DNA of 64,000 nucleotides from Anaerolineae bacterium (GCA_022824365.1 JAJEAA010000008.1:50723-114722), one strand, 5' to 3'. Positions 8,312 through 17,192 are shown, counted from the stretch's first letter. The notes: generated by a model not told the origin, from the letters alone. Numbers and translations: made by a program.

Positions 8312-9628
8312 ATGCGCAAGTTCGCAACTGTAATAACTGTACTTTTGTTCGTCATGTTGCTCGGCGCGCCCAATTTGGCGCAAGACGGCATGACCTTGAC
8401 CGTGATGCGATTCTTCGGCGATTGCGTCGATACATTTGGCGATGTCATCGATCTTTCCGGCACGACCAGCGAATGCGGCATCATCACCACCTTGACCAAT
8501 ATCTGGAATGCAGAGAATCCCGATGTTCAGGTGGAGACGATCGTGGCGGATTGGCCTGGCACGACCCAACTCAACGCCGCCATTGCAGCTGGCACGCCGC
8601 CCGATATCGCCGTGCTGCACGGGCGTCGCATCCCGATTTATGCCTCGCGCGGCGCTTTGACACCGCTAAGCGATGTGATGGAAGCGGTCGGCATTGATGC
8701 CAGCGACTTCACCGAGGGCGCCGCTGATTACGGCATCTACCAAGGCGAATTCTATGGAGTGCCCTTTGACCTTGCGGCGACGATATGGCATATCAACCTG
8801 GATCTTTGGGCGGAAGCCGGTCTGGTCGATGACATGGGCGCGCCCATGCTGCCAACCTCGCCCGAAGACTTTGTCGCGGCCGCCGAGCAGGTCTATGGGG
8901 CGACGGGCAAACCAATCGCGGAAATGGCGGGGCAAGCTGGCACGGTGCGTCCGCTAACCGCCTTCATCTTCCAGTTAGGCGGCGCCCTTTCGGATGACGC
9001 GGGCAACCCGACCGTCAATACGCCGGAAGCTTTGGAAGCGCTGAATTACATCCTTGAGTTGCAATCCTCTGGCGCGATCACGCGTCCCTATAACGAGATC
9101 AACAACGCCATCGCCGTCGAGAACTTCGCCAACGGCGAAAGCGCCGGTTTGATCGACGGCACCTGGCGCATCAACGGTTTCGATCGGCAGATTGCGGAAG
9201 GCGATGTGGCGCTGGAGAATTATTATGTCGCTGACTTCCCGCAATTGTTTGAATTCCCGGGCACATTCGCCGGCTCGCATAATTGGCTCGTCCCATTGGG
9301 GCAAAATGCTGATCCGGCGAGGGTTCAGGCGGCGGCGGAGTTCATCAAATGGCTGAGCGACAACTCGGTCGTTTGGGCGCGCGTGGGCCATGGCATGACC
9401 CGCAGCTCGGTGATCAACAGCGAGGAATTCCAGAACTTGCCGCACCGCTTGGAATATGCTTCGATGTCCTCCAACGTCCGCTCTGTGCCGCGTGAAGTTT
9501 GGGGCAATGCTTTCTGGGCGATCGTGCATGAAGAAGTCGAAGCCGCCATCCTTGGCATCAAGACGCCGGAAGTCGCGCTGGCGGATGCGCAGGCGCGCCT
9601 GGATGACTTCATCCTCTTCCAAAGCTAG
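8312..9628 (+). CDS. Carbohydrate ABC transporter substrate-binding protein (Sec signal)
   Basis: 438 aa from the ATG at 8312, preceded by a strong AAAGGAGA ribosome site (8296-8303). N-terminus M-R-K-F-A-T-V-I-T-V-L-L-F is a Sec signal with a likely cleavage after 'APNLA'; no lipobox. The mature protein has the SBP family 1 pattern (alternating alpha/beta lobes, 'GTPPDIAVLHG', 'GVPFDLAATIWHINLDLWAEAG'). It lies 77 nt after its permease. Sec export here against Tat export of the other binding protein is a difference between the two mirrored importers. Confidence 0.92.
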   Translation: MRKFATVITVLLFVMLLGAPNLAQDGMTLTVMRFFGDCVDTFGDVIDLSGTTSECGIITTLTNIWNAENPDVQVETIVADWPGTTQLNAAIAAGTPPDIAVLHGRRIPIYASRGALTPLSDVMEAVGIDASDFTEGAADYGIYQGEFYGVPFDLAATIWHINLDLWAEAGLVDDMGAPMLPTSPEDFVAAAEQVYGATGKPIAEMAGQAGTVRPLTAFIFQLGGALSDDAGNPTVNTPEALEALNYILELQSSGAITRPYNEINNAIAVENFANGESAGLIDGTWRINGFDRQIAEGDVALENYYVADFPQLFEFPGTFAGSHNWLVPLGQNADPARVQAAAEFIKWLSDNSVVWARVGHGMTRSSVINSEEFQNLPHRLEYASMSSNVRSVPREVWGNAFWAIVHEEVEAAILGIKTPEVALADAQARLDDFILFQS

Positions 9629-9644
9629 CAATAGATTGTGTCTA

Positions 9645-9667
9645 GGGGCGGCTCTTGCGTCGCCCGC
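9645..9667. repeat. REP-like palindrome, copy A
   Basis: GGGCGGC (9646-9652) pairs with GTCGCCC (9659-9665), one G-U pair, loop TCTTGC. Lies 17 nt after the binding-protein stop. Member of the GTAGGGGCGAC family listed under findings. Confidence 0.6.
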
Positions 9668-9696
9668 ACTTGAAATCCATCTGAACATGTATGTTG

Positions 9697-9721
9697 TAGG
9701 GGCGACTCTTGAGTCGCCCGC
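9697..9721. repeat. REP-like palindrome, copy B
   Basis: Perfect 9-bp arms GGGCGACTC (9700-9708) and GAGTCGCCC (9711-9719) with a TT loop, preceded by GTAG. Second copy in the same 124-bp gap between binding protein and sulfatase. Confidence 0.7.
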
Positions 9722-9752
9722 AACTATACTTCTATCCGGTAAGGGAAAGTAG

Positions 9753-11159
9753 ATGACCCAGCCCAACCTGATCTACATCTTCGCCGACCAACTGCGCTAT
9801 CAATCACTGGGATACGCCGGCGATTCCAAGGCGCGTACGCCGCATATCGACCGGCTCGCTGAGTCGTCGATGAACTTCGTCAATTGCGTCTCCGGCAGTC
9901 CCATGTGCGCGCCCTACCGCGCCTCGCTTTTCACCGGCAAATACTCCAGCAGCACCGGCATGGTTATCAACGAACTGCGCATCAATCCGAATCAGCGCTG
10001 CTTCGGGCATGTGCTGCACGACGGCGGATACGATACTTATTACATCGGCAAATGGCATCTCTGGGCGAATCAACTTGGCAATCACGATGATCCGAAAAAC
10101 TCTTTCACACCGCGCGGACCGCACCGGCTGGGCTTTGACGGCTACTGGGCGGCCTATGGCTTTCACCATACTTATTGGGATCAGTACTACCACGAAGAGA
10201 GCCCGGAACGCATTACAATTGCGGGTTATGAGCCCGATGGTCAAACCAGCTTGGCAATCGAAAAGCTCGCTGAAGCCGCCGAAAACGAAGGACCATTTGC
10301 GCTATTTCTGTCACTCGGGACGCCGCATGATCCCTGGGATCCTGGCAATGCGCCGGAGGAGTACCTCCAGCTTTTCGCGGAAACCGAGTTCAGCTTGCCG
10401 CCAAATTACAAGCCGGAGGACGACCCGCATGCCGATGCCTGGGCGCGGCTGAGCGCTGAGCAGCGCGGCGAACTGACCGAATGGATGCGCGTTTATTACG
10501 CGATGACCGCCAACCTCGATTGGAATATCGGCCGCTTGCTGGCGGAGTGTGAAAGGCTGGGTCTCTTCGAGAACACGATTTTCGTCTTTACATCGGATCA
10601 TGGCGAGATGTTTGGCGCGCAGGGTCGGCGAGCCAAGAATATCTTCTATGATGAAGCTGTGCGCGTCCCTTTTTTGATTTGCTGGGATGGCGTCATCGCG
10701 CCGGGTTCTGTATCTGATGCTTGCCTTAATAGTCCCGACATCATGCCGACGCTGCTATCCGCGCTGGGTCTGCCCGTGCCCGCCGCAGCGGAAGGATTCG
10801 ACTTCAGCCCGATCTTATGGGGCGAGGACATTGACGAGCCGAGGGCCGCGTTCATGCAAGGGATGGGCGCGACCGCCATTTTCGAAGACGGGCGCGAGTG
10901 GCGGGCGCTGCGCAGCAAACAGCACACCTACGCGGTTTTCCTGGCGGATGGCAGCGAATTGCTCTTCGATAATCTCAGCGATCCTTATCAGATGCGCAAT
11001 CTGGCAGGGGAAGGCGAATATGCCGAGTTGCTGCAATCAATGCGTGCTGCGCTGACTGAGCGGATGCGGGCGCTTAATGACAATTTTGCGGCTTGCGCCT
11101 GGTATGAGCGCCATTGGACGCGCGACCGCATCATCCTGCGCAGCGCGACCATGGATTGA
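9753..11159 (+). CDS. Sulfatase, cytoplasmic, type I (Cys)
   Basis: 468 aa. Metal Asp12 in I-F-A-D-Q; formylglycine motif C52-A-P-Y-R56 within S-P-M-C-A-P-Y-R-A-S-L-F-T-G; second metal segment F-T-S-D-H-G-E-M-F-G; the C-terminal part aligns with arylsulfatases. No signal peptide: the chain begins M-T-Q-P-N-L-I-Y-I-F, so it should desulfate substrate in the cytoplasm. Last gene of the plus-strand importer block, 124 nt after the binding protein with two palindromes in the gap. RBS GGGAAAG just upstream. It is the mirror partner of the sulfatase at 1377-2864 but differs in its signature (C-A-P-Y-R against C-L-P-A-R), so the two probably have different substrates. Confidence 0.95.
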   Translation: MTQPNLIYIFADQLRYQSLGYAGDSKARTPHIDRLAESSMNFVNCVSGSPMCAPYRASLFTGKYSSSTGMVINELRINPNQRCFGHVLHDGGYDTYYIGKWHLWANQLGNHDDPKNSFTPRGPHRLGFDGYWAAYGFHHTYWDQYYHEESPERITIAGYEPDGQTSLAIEKLAEAAENEGPFALFLSLGTPHDPWDPGNAPEEYLQLFAETEFSLPPNYKPEDDPHADAWARLSAEQRGELTEWMRVYYAMTANLDWNIGRLLAECERLGLFENTIFVFTSDHGEMFGAQGRRAKNIFYDEAVRVPFLICWDGVIAPGSVSDACLNSPDIMPTLLSALGLPVPAAAEGFDFSPILWGEDIDEPRAAFMQGMGATAIFEDGREWRALRSKQHTYAVFLADGSELLFDNLSDPYQMRNLAGEGEYAELLQSMRAALTERMRALNDNFAACAWYERHWTRDRIILRSATMD

Positions 11160-11179
11160 AGGGCTCGCCTGTTCAAACG

Positions 11180-11203
11180 AAAAAACCAGCCGAGCGGCTG
11201 GTT
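11180..11203 (-). terminator. Intrinsic terminator of tRNA-Arg
   Basis: Minus strand: AACCAGCC (11203-11196), loop GCTC, GGCTGGTT (11191-11184) running into TTTTTT. Sits 8 nt beyond the tRNA 3' end. It may also stop plus-strand readthrough from the sulfatase, though the T-run on that side is poor. Confidence 0.85.
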
Positions 11204-11210
11204 CTTCATA

Positions 11211-11283
11211 CGTGCCTGGAGAGATTCGAACTCCCGACACCTGGTTCCGTAGACCAGTGCTCTATCCACTGAGCTACAGGCAC
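11211..11283 (-). tRNA. tRNA-Arg (anticodon ACG)
   Basis: Reading the minus strand: acceptor GTGCCTG pairs with CAGGCAC, D-arm GCTC...GAGC, anticodon stem CTGGT/ACCAG with loop CTACGGA (anticodon ACG), five-base variable region, T-arm GGGAG-TTCGAAT-CTCTC, discriminator G. 73 nt; the 3' CCA is not encoded. The adenosine of ACG is normally edited to inosine by TadA so that it reads CGU/CGC/CGA. It has its own promoter and terminator. Confidence 0.96.
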
Positions 11284-11296
11284 TGAATTGTCCATC

Positions 11297-11325
11297 ATCC
11301 TATTTCGGAAACGGCGAAAAATCAA
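11297..11325 (-). promoter_or_regulatory. Predicted promoter of tRNA-Arg
   Basis: Minus strand: -35 TTGATT (11325-11320), 17-bp spacer, -10 TAGGAT (11302-11297). Predicted start about 7 nt upstream of the mature tRNA 5' end. Confidence 0.6.
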
Positions 11326-11365
11326 GTGGCAATCGGGGCGCCCCTGCGTGTGACCATTGCGGATT

Positions 11366-11394
11366 TTGCGCGCTCAACCGCGCGACCCTATAAT
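11366..11394 (+). promoter_or_regulatory. Predicted promoter of SH3b lipoprotein
   Basis: -35 TTGCGC (11366-11371), 17-bp spacer, perfect -10 TATAAT (11389-11394); predicted start about 11401, giving a leader of about 30 nt to the ATG at 11430. Confidence 0.6.
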
Positions 11395-11429
11395 TGACAA
11401 TCATAGCCAACATGGTAGGCAGTGTGTGA

Positions 11430-12587
11430 ATGATGCGCGTCTCGATCTTTGGGACAAAATTCGTCAGTTGGGACAATGTCCGCGGTCGCCTGCTGCTCAT
11501 GACGCTTTTGCTCTGCCTCGCCTTCAGCGCTTGCAGCCTTGAGGCGCTGATCGCGCCAACCGCGACGCCAAAGCCGACCGACACAGCAATCCCGCCGACC
11601 GCCGCCGCTACCGCGACCGCCACTGATACCGCCACCGCTACCGCGACGCCCACCTTCACCGATACGCTGACCAACACGCCCACCGCCACCGCCACCGCTT
11701 CGCCGACGCCCTCGGCCACGCCGACCGTCTTCGGCATCGTCCGCTCGCAGCGCCGCGCCAACGTCCGCCGTGGACCTGGCACCAACTTCGCCGTCTTTAA
11801 CGCGCTCGCGCCTGGCAGCGGCGTCATGATTCTCGGGACCAGCGATGACGAAGACTGGTATAACGTGCGCCTGGAGAATGGCGCGGATGGCTGGATCAGC
11901 GCCAGCTTGATCGAAATCGAGGAGCCGCCAGCCCCTGAAAGCGAAGCCATTACCATCAGCGGCGAGACGCGCGTCCTGGTGGAAGTAGTCGGGGGCGAAG
12001 CCGATGAGGCCGAATCGGCTGAGGCTGGCCTGCTCGTCTTCAACGTCCAGGTCGCCGATATCGACTCAATGAACCTGACCGCGACCGTATTGGTCGCCGC
12101 GACAACTGCCGCCGCGCCGGCGACTGCCACATCTCAAGCTACCGAAACCGCGTCGCCGACCGATACCCCCGCTGTACCGACCGCTCCGCCCCGCTTTGAT
12201 GTCAATGTCTTCGCCTTCTGCGACGACGCTTCCTTCGGCATCGGCCGCCCGACAGATCTCAGTCCTGGCTCCACGATCAAGATATTTTGGGCTTGGTTCG
12301 CCAGCACCGACGCCTATCTGCGTGATCACATGGCAAACGCCACGCATGATTTGCGCGTGAATGGCGAGGCAATCCCCAATGTCAACCAGTACCGCGGCAA
12401 CCCACGCGCCAGCGGCTCCCAGCAGGTCGTCTATTGGTACGTGCCCTACGGTCCGCTCGCGGCAGGCGAACACACCATCACCTATCGCGTCACCTGGCGC
12501 AAGGCCATCAGCGATGGCTACGCCAACTACGGTCCTGGCGCCGCCATCGAATTCGAAGAGGAAAGTTGCACGTTCGACGTGCGGTGA
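11430..12587 (+). CDS. Lipoprotein with Thr/Pro linker and SH3b domain
   Basis: 385 aa. Signal with lipobox L-A-F-S-A-C35, so lipid-anchored on the outer face. Residues about 42-100 are a Thr/Pro/Ala-rich extended linker (codons dominated by ACC/ACG/GCC/CCG). Residues about 102-165 form a bacterial SH3b domain ('ANVRRGPGTNFAVFNAL', 'VRLENGADGWISASLI'), which usually binds peptidoglycan or surface polymers. A second Ala/Thr/Pro spacer (about 215-250) leads to a C-terminal domain of about 130 residues with two Cys (near 'AFCDDAS' and 'EESCTFDVR') that may form a disulfide. Such lipoprotein-linker-SH3b layouts are common in Chloroflexota. ATG at 11430 or the next codon; function of the C-terminal domain is unknown. 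Confidence 0.85.
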   Translation: MMRVSIFGTKFVSWDNVRGRLLLMTLLLCLAFSACSLEALIAPTATPKPTDTAIPPTAAATATATDTATATATPTFTDTLTNTPTATATASPTPSATPTVFGIVRSQRRANVRRGPGTNFAVFNALAPGSGVMILGTSDDEDWYNVRLENGADGWISASLIEIEEPPAPESEAITISGETRVLVEVVGGEADEAESAEAGLLVFNVQVADIDSMNLTATVLVAATTAAAPATATSQATETASPTDTPAVPTAPPRFDVNVFAFCDDASFGIGRPTDLSPGSTIKIFWAWFASTDAYLRDHMANATHDLRVNGEAIPNVNQYRGNPRASGSQQVVYWYVPYGPLAAGEHTITYRVTWRKAISDGYANYGPGAAIEFEEESCTFDVR

Positions 12588-12593
12588 GGCGTC

Positions 12594-13346
12594 TTGCACC
12601 CTCCCGAAGTTTGGCATGTCACCGAGTTGGGCAACGGAGCAGTCGGCCTCCATGATGAGGGCTTCCGCCTCGAACTGTCGCTCGGAACCGCCGCCACATA
12701 CCAGGACGCGCAAATCAGCGACTATGAAAAACGCGCCGATTTTTCCAACCAGCCGCCGCTGCGCCTGAGTTTGTATGCCCGCGCCTCGGGCGAGTTGCGC
12801 GGCACCGCTGGTTTTGGCTTCTGGAATCATGCTTTCATGCCCGGACGGCGCTCCTTCCGCCTGCCGCAAGCGATCTGGTTCTTCTTCGCCAGCCCGCCCG
12901 GCGAGATCGCGCTGGCTCAAGGCCTCCCCGGCAGCGGCTGGAAGGCGGCGACGATAAATGCAAAGAGCTGGCGTTTCCTCGCGCTGCTGCCCTTCGCGCC
13001 GATTGGCTTCCTCCTCATGCGCCAGGCGACGCTCTACAAATCGCTTTGGCCCATCGGCCAGCGCGCCATCGCCGTCGAAGAAGCGCTGCTCGACCCCAAC
13101 TTGCTGAAAGGGTGGCGCCGCTACAGCATTGAATGGCGGACCGACGGCGCGGTATTCGCCGTCGATGACGAGGTCGTTCTGCGCGCGGAAAGCGCCCCCC
13201 GCAACAAGCTGGGTTTCATCGCTTGGATTGACAATCAATACGCGATTGTCAATCCACAAGGACGATTCGGCTGGGGCATGTTAGATATACGGCAGCCCCA
13301 ATCGCTGCATTTGCGCGATATTCAGATCACTGCGCTCGTTCAGTAA
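12594..13346 (+). CDS. Hypothetical protein, possible concanavalin-like beta-sandwich
   Basis: 250 aa with a TTG start at 12594, 6 nt after the lipoprotein stop; GTGAGG at 12584-12589 can serve as ribosome site. No signal peptide. The chain is rich in alternating hydrophobic/aromatic strands ('PLRLSLYARASGELRGTAGF', 'RYSIEWRTDGAVFAVDDEVV', 'NKLGFIAWIDNQYAIV'), a pattern seen in GH16-like/LamG jelly-roll folds, but I do not see the GH16 catalytic E-x-D-x-x-E. It is probably co-transcribed with the SH3b lipoprotein. Function not assigned. Confidence 0.7.
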   Translation: MHPPEVWHVTELGNGAVGLHDEGFRLELSLGTAATYQDAQISDYEKRADFSNQPPLRLSLYARASGELRGTAGFGFWNHAFMPGRRSFRLPQAIWFFFASPPGEIALAQGLPGSGWKAATINAKSWRFLALLPFAPIGFLLMRQATLYKSLWPIGQRAIAVEEALLDPNLLKGWRRYSIEWRTDGAVFAVDDEVVLRAESAPRNKLGFIAWIDNQYAIVNPQGRFGWGMLDIRQPQSLHLRDIQITALVQ

Positions 13347-13506
13347 TCCGCGCCAAGCCCATGACTGCAACCCAAACTGCCTCTTGTGAGCCAGCCAAGG
13401 TTATCGCTTGCGGCAGAATTGTTGATCTGCGCTGCCTGATAATTGGGCGCTTCAGGCTCTGATGCTACAATGAAACTGTGGCCGACCATTGGAATCCAAT
13501 ACCCTG

Positions 13507-14607
13507 ATGCCAGCTTCCCGAACCGACGCGGACTTCAGCGACCTGCTGGATGCGGTGGCGCGCCGCAAGCAGCAACTGCTGGATTACCTGATGCAAGAGC
13601 GCTTCGCCGAGCGTTTCCAGCCGGCGCACATCCGTGATGCTGTCTATAGCTACGTCAAAGGCGGCGGCAAGTCATTGCGCCCGGCAGTGGCGATGCTGGC
13701 ATGCGGCGCTCTGGGCGGCGATGAAGGGCAAGCGTTGCCAGTCGCGGCCGCGATCGAAATCTACCATACCTGGACCTTGGTGCATGATGATGTCATCGAC
13801 CGAGATGATACGCGCCGCGGCCGGCCAACCGTGCACCGGGAATACGCCGAGCGCGCCTCAAGAGAGTTCGGCTGGGCGGACGCCGAAGCCGAGCATTACG
13901 GTCGCACGATCGCCATGCTGGCGGGCGATGTGCAGCAATCTTGGTCTTGGTCGCTGCTGTTTGAAGCTTGCGAGCGCGGCGTGCCGGCCGCTGTCGTCAT
14001 CCAACTGGCGCAGGTCCTCGCCAGCCAGGTCACACCGCTGCTGGTAGAAGGCGAGACCCTCGATGTCCAGTATTCGGGCGCGGCTCTGCAACTCGATGAA
14101 GACGCCGTCATTGATGTCCTCTGGAAGAAAACCGGCGTGCTCTACGAATTTGCCGGGCGCGCCGGGGCTGCCATCGCCTTGAGTGATGCTTCGGCGGATG
14201 CGCCGGCGACGCGGGCAATCGCCAATTTCTGCCGTCTCTGCGGCGCCGCTTTCCAGATTCAGGATGATATCCTGGGCGTCGTTGGCGATGCGCAGCAATT
14301 GGGCAAGCCGGTCGGCTCCGATATTCGCGAGGGCAAAACAACCCTGCTGACGCTCAAAGCGCTGGCGCAGGCGAATGCCAGGCAGCGAGACGCTTTGCTG
14401 CGTACCCTCGGCGATGATGGAGCCAGCGCCGCCGATGTGAGCGCCGTCACCGCCTTGCTGCATGATACCGGCGCGGTCGAGTATGCCCAAACGGTCTCCC
14501 GCCAATATGTCGGCGAAGCCTTGACCCATCTCGATGCCCTGCCCGATAACCGCTATCGGTCACTGTTGGCGCAATGGGCGCATTACTTGGTTCAACGCAA
14601 ATTTTAG
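13507..14607 (+). CDS. Polyprenyl (isoprenyl) diphosphate synthase
   Basis: Head-to-tail trans-prenyltransferase condensing isopentenyl diphosphate with allylic diphosphates, 366 aa. First Asp-rich motif D94-D-V-I-D98 followed by R-D-D-T-R-R-G; second motif Q-I-Q-D-D-I-L-G-V-V-G-D near residue 250; K-P-V-G-S-D and G-K-T-T-L just after it; G-G-G-K-S-L-R-P near 52-59. ATG at 13507 is preferred; a TTG at 13489 would add six residues. Chain length of the product (GGPP, or longer for quinone or undecaprenyl carriers) cannot be read reliably. The downstream PBP gene starts 22 nt later, so the pair may be co-transcribed. Confidence 0.93.
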   Translation: MPASRTDADFSDLLDAVARRKQQLLDYLMQERFAERFQPAHIRDAVYSYVKGGGKSLRPAVAMLACGALGGDEGQALPVAAAIEIYHTWTLVHDDVIDRDDTRRGRPTVHREYAERASREFGWADAEAEHYGRTIAMLAGDVQQSWSWSLLFEACERGVPAAVVIQLAQVLASQVTPLLVEGETLDVQYSGAALQLDEDAVIDVLWKKTGVLYEFAGRAGAAIALSDASADAPATRAIANFCRLCGAAFQIQDDILGVVGDAQQLGKPVGSDIREGKTTLLTLKALAQANARQRDALLRTLGDDGASAADVSAVTALLHDTGAVEYAQTVSRQYVGEALTHLDALPDNRYRSLLAQWAHYLVQRKF

Positions 14608-14629
14608 CCCGCCCTGTGAGAAGCGGCTG

Positions 14630-17149
14630 ATGATGACGAAGTTTCGGCGGCGCTCGCGACTGAGCAAGGGGGGCTTCCTTTTCCTGCTCCTGCTTATCAT
14701 CACGACTGCCATGGCCGGCGCGTTGCTGGCTTGGGCGCTGGTTGATCTGCCGCCGCTGGAAAACCTGGAAGCGGGCCTGGCTCTGCCCTCGACGCGCATC
14801 CTCGATCGGCACGGCCGCGCGCTCTACGAGATACTGCCGGGCGGTCAAAGTCGCCACAAACAGCTCAACCCCTCGGAAATGCCGCGGCATTGCGTCAATG
14901 CGGTAATCGCCACCGAGGACGCCAATTATTATCACCACCCGGGCTTGGACCCCATTGGTATCATACGCGCGCTCTGGCTCAATCTGCGCGGCGGCGAGAT
15001 CGTCGCCGGCGGCAGCACCATCACTCAGCAGACTGCCCGCCTGCTCTTGCTTGAGCCGCCGGACCAAAGCGGGCGCAGCCTCCGCCGCAAACTGCGCGAG
15101 ATGGCTCTGGCGTTGCAGTTGGCTGCGCGCTTCAGCCGAGAAGACATCCTCGCGCTTTATCTCAATCAGGTCTATTTCGGCAATCTCGCTTACGGGCTGG
15201 AAGCGGCGGCGCAAGCCTACTTCGCCAAAGGCGCCGCTGACCTGTCGCTGTCGGAGTGCGCGCTGCTGGCGGGCATCGTGCAGAACGCCATTTTGAATGA
15301 TCCGCTGAGGCAACTGGAGCGGGCGAAAAACCGTCAGGCGGTCGCCTTGCGGCTGATGACGCAGAACGGCTACATTAGCGCCGAGCAGGCGGACTCGGCA
15401 CTACAGGACGAACTGCAATTCGCCCCCGCCGTCTTTCCCATCGAAGCGCCGCATTTCGTCATGGAAGTCTGGCGCATCCTCGAGCGGGACTTCGCCGCCG
15501 CCTTGCGCGCCGGTGGCTTGGAAGTGCGGACGACTGTCGATCTTGATTGGACGCGCCATGCCGAAGAAATCATCGGTCGGCAGTTGCGCGCGCTGAACCA
15601 GCCTCCCGCCGGCGCCCAACCGGCGAATGCCAACAACGCCGCCCTGGTCGCCCTCGATCCACGCACGGGCGAAGTCCTGACCCTGCTCGGCAGCCCGGAT
15701 TACTTCGACCAAAGCATCGACGGCGCGCTTAACGCCGCGCTCGCCTACCGGCAGCCGGGCAGCGCGCTAAAGCCCTTCACCTATGCCGAAGCGATGAATC
15801 CGGTTTATCCCGATCTCTATACCGCCGCCACCATGCTCCTTGATATTCGCCAGCCCTTTGTCACCGGCAAGCTCGAGAGTTACGCGCCGGCAAATTATGA
15901 TCTCGCCGAGCGCGGTCCCGTCCTTGTCAGGGAGGCGCTGGCATCGTCCTACAACATCCCCGCCGTCATCGCCCTCGAACATATCGGCATCGAGCGCTTC
16001 GTGAACTTCCTGGGCGAGCTCGGCTTGGAGAACTTGCGCGATAACGCCCGCGTCGATCTGTCGCTTGCCCTGGGCGGCGCAGAAGCGCGCCTGCTTGACC
16101 TGGCGGAAGCGTATGCGGCCTTCGCCAATGGCGGCTACGACATCGAGCCCCAATTCATCCTGAGCATCACCGATGCCCATGGCAAGCAACTCTACCAGTA
16201 CGACGCGCCGCAATTGAGCCGCCGCCTGATAGATGAGGGCATCGCTTATATCATCAGCGATATCCTCTCCGACAATACCGCGCGCATCCCCGCCTTCGGC
16301 GAAAACAGTCCGCTCAATCTCGGTTTTCCCGCCGCCGCCAAAACCGGCACCACCACCGACTTCCGCGACAATTGGCTGCTGGGCTACACGCCCGATCTGG
16401 TGGTCGGCGTCTGGGTCGGCAATGCCGATAACGCGCCCATGCGCGATGTCAGCGGCATCAGTGGCGCGGGACCAATCTACAATCTCTTCATGCGCGCGGT
16501 CATGCGCGGCGCGGCGCCTCGCGATTTCATCGAACCGCCTGGTCTGCGCCGCCTCGAAGTCTGCCGGCTCAGCGGCCTGCTTCCCACGGAGCACTGCCGC
16601 CACCGCGTCAGCGAGCTCTTCATCGCTGGCACGGAACCGCGTCAAGCCGATACCTTTCATCAGCCCTTCGTCATCGACCGCGCCACCGGCTTTCTGGCTG
16701 ACGAAGACACCGCAGCCGCCAACCGGCTCGAGCAAGTCTTTCTTGTGCTGCCGCCCGCAGCGCGCGATTGGGCGTGGCGTCAGGGTATCCCGCAACCGCC
16801 TGTCGCAGCGGGCAAGCTGGCCGTCGCGCCTGGCGATTCACTCCGCTGGCTCTCGCCCGATCCCTACACCGTCTTTCAGTTGGCCGATCACCTGCCAACC
16901 GCGTCGCAGCGGCTTCGCTTCGCTCTGGCAGCGCCAGCGCTGACGCGAACGGTCGAGTTCCGCTTGAACGGCGAAACGATCGCCCTCGTCGAGAGCGCCC
17001 CCTGGGAAACCTGGTGGACCCTGCAACCCGGCGAATACAGCCTGCGAGCCAGCGCGACCTTGCCTGACGGCGCCCAGGTCGAAAGCGCGCCTGTGCTGTT
17101 TTCTGTGGTCGAAGCGGAAGCTCGCCCCTTATATCAGCGGGGCGGCTAG
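14630..17149 (+). CDS. pbpC: Bifunctional penicillin-binding protein, PBP1C-type
   Basis: Membrane-anchored peptidoglycan polymerase and crosslinker, 839 aa. Arg/Lys-rich N-terminus and one TM helix (about 15-38); GT51 glycosyltransferase (about 50-230: catalytic E in A-T-E-D-A-N-Y-Y-H-H-P-G, then G-G-S-T-I-T-Q-Q); transpeptidase with S-A-L-K (PGSALKPFTY), S-Y-N and K-T-G-T-T; then a C-terminal beta-rich domain (about 670-839) of the PBP1C type, which names the subfamily. Start is the double ATG at 14630. The alpha-2-macroglobulin gene that often accompanies pbpC is absent here. A second class A PBP lies at 19232-22474. Confidence 0.92.
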   Translation: MMTKFRRRSRLSKGGFLFLLLLIITTAMAGALLAWALVDLPPLENLEAGLALPSTRILDRHGRALYEILPGGQSRHKQLNPSEMPRHCVNAVIATEDANYYHHPGLDPIGIIRALWLNLRGGEIVAGGSTITQQTARLLLLEPPDQSGRSLRRKLREMALALQLAARFSREDILALYLNQVYFGNLAYGLEAAAQAYFAKGAADLSLSECALLAGIVQNAILNDPLRQLERAKNRQAVALRLMTQNGYISAEQADSALQDELQFAPAVFPIEAPHFVMEVWRILERDFAAALRAGGLEVRTTVDLDWTRHAEEIIGRQLRALNQPPAGAQPANANNAALVALDPRTGEVLTLLGSPDYFDQSIDGALNAALAYRQPGSALKPFTYAEAMNPVYPDLYTAATMLLDIRQPFVTGKLESYAPANYDLAERGPVLVREALASSYNIPAVIALEHIGIERFVNFLGELGLENLRDNARVDLSLALGGAEARLLDLAEAYAAFANGGYDIEPQFILSITDAHGKQLYQYDAPQLSRRLIDEGIAYIISDILSDNTARIPAFGENSPLNLGFPAAAKTGTTTDFRDNWLLGYTPDLVVGVWVGNADNAPMRDVSGISGAGPIYNLFMRAVMRGAAPRDFIEPPGLRRLEVCRLSGLLPTEHCRHRVSELFIAGTEPRQADTFHQPFVIDRATGFLADEDTAAANRLEQVFLVLPPAARDWAWRQGIPQPPVAAGKLAVAPGDSLRWLSPDPYTVFQLADHLPTASQRLRFALAAPALTRTVEFRLNGETIALVESAPWETWWTLQPGEYSLRASATLPDGAQVESAPVLFSVVEAEARPLYQRGG

Positions 17150-17192
17150 GGCAATCGCCTTCCGCAACGATTGCGGGGGCGCCGCGTAATGG

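Noticed and set aside
11565..11725. Repetitive ACC/GCC-rich tract considered as tandem repeat or CRISPR-like array
   Set aside because: It codes for the Thr/Pro/Ala linker of the SH3b lipoprotein; no fixed repeat-spacer periodicity.
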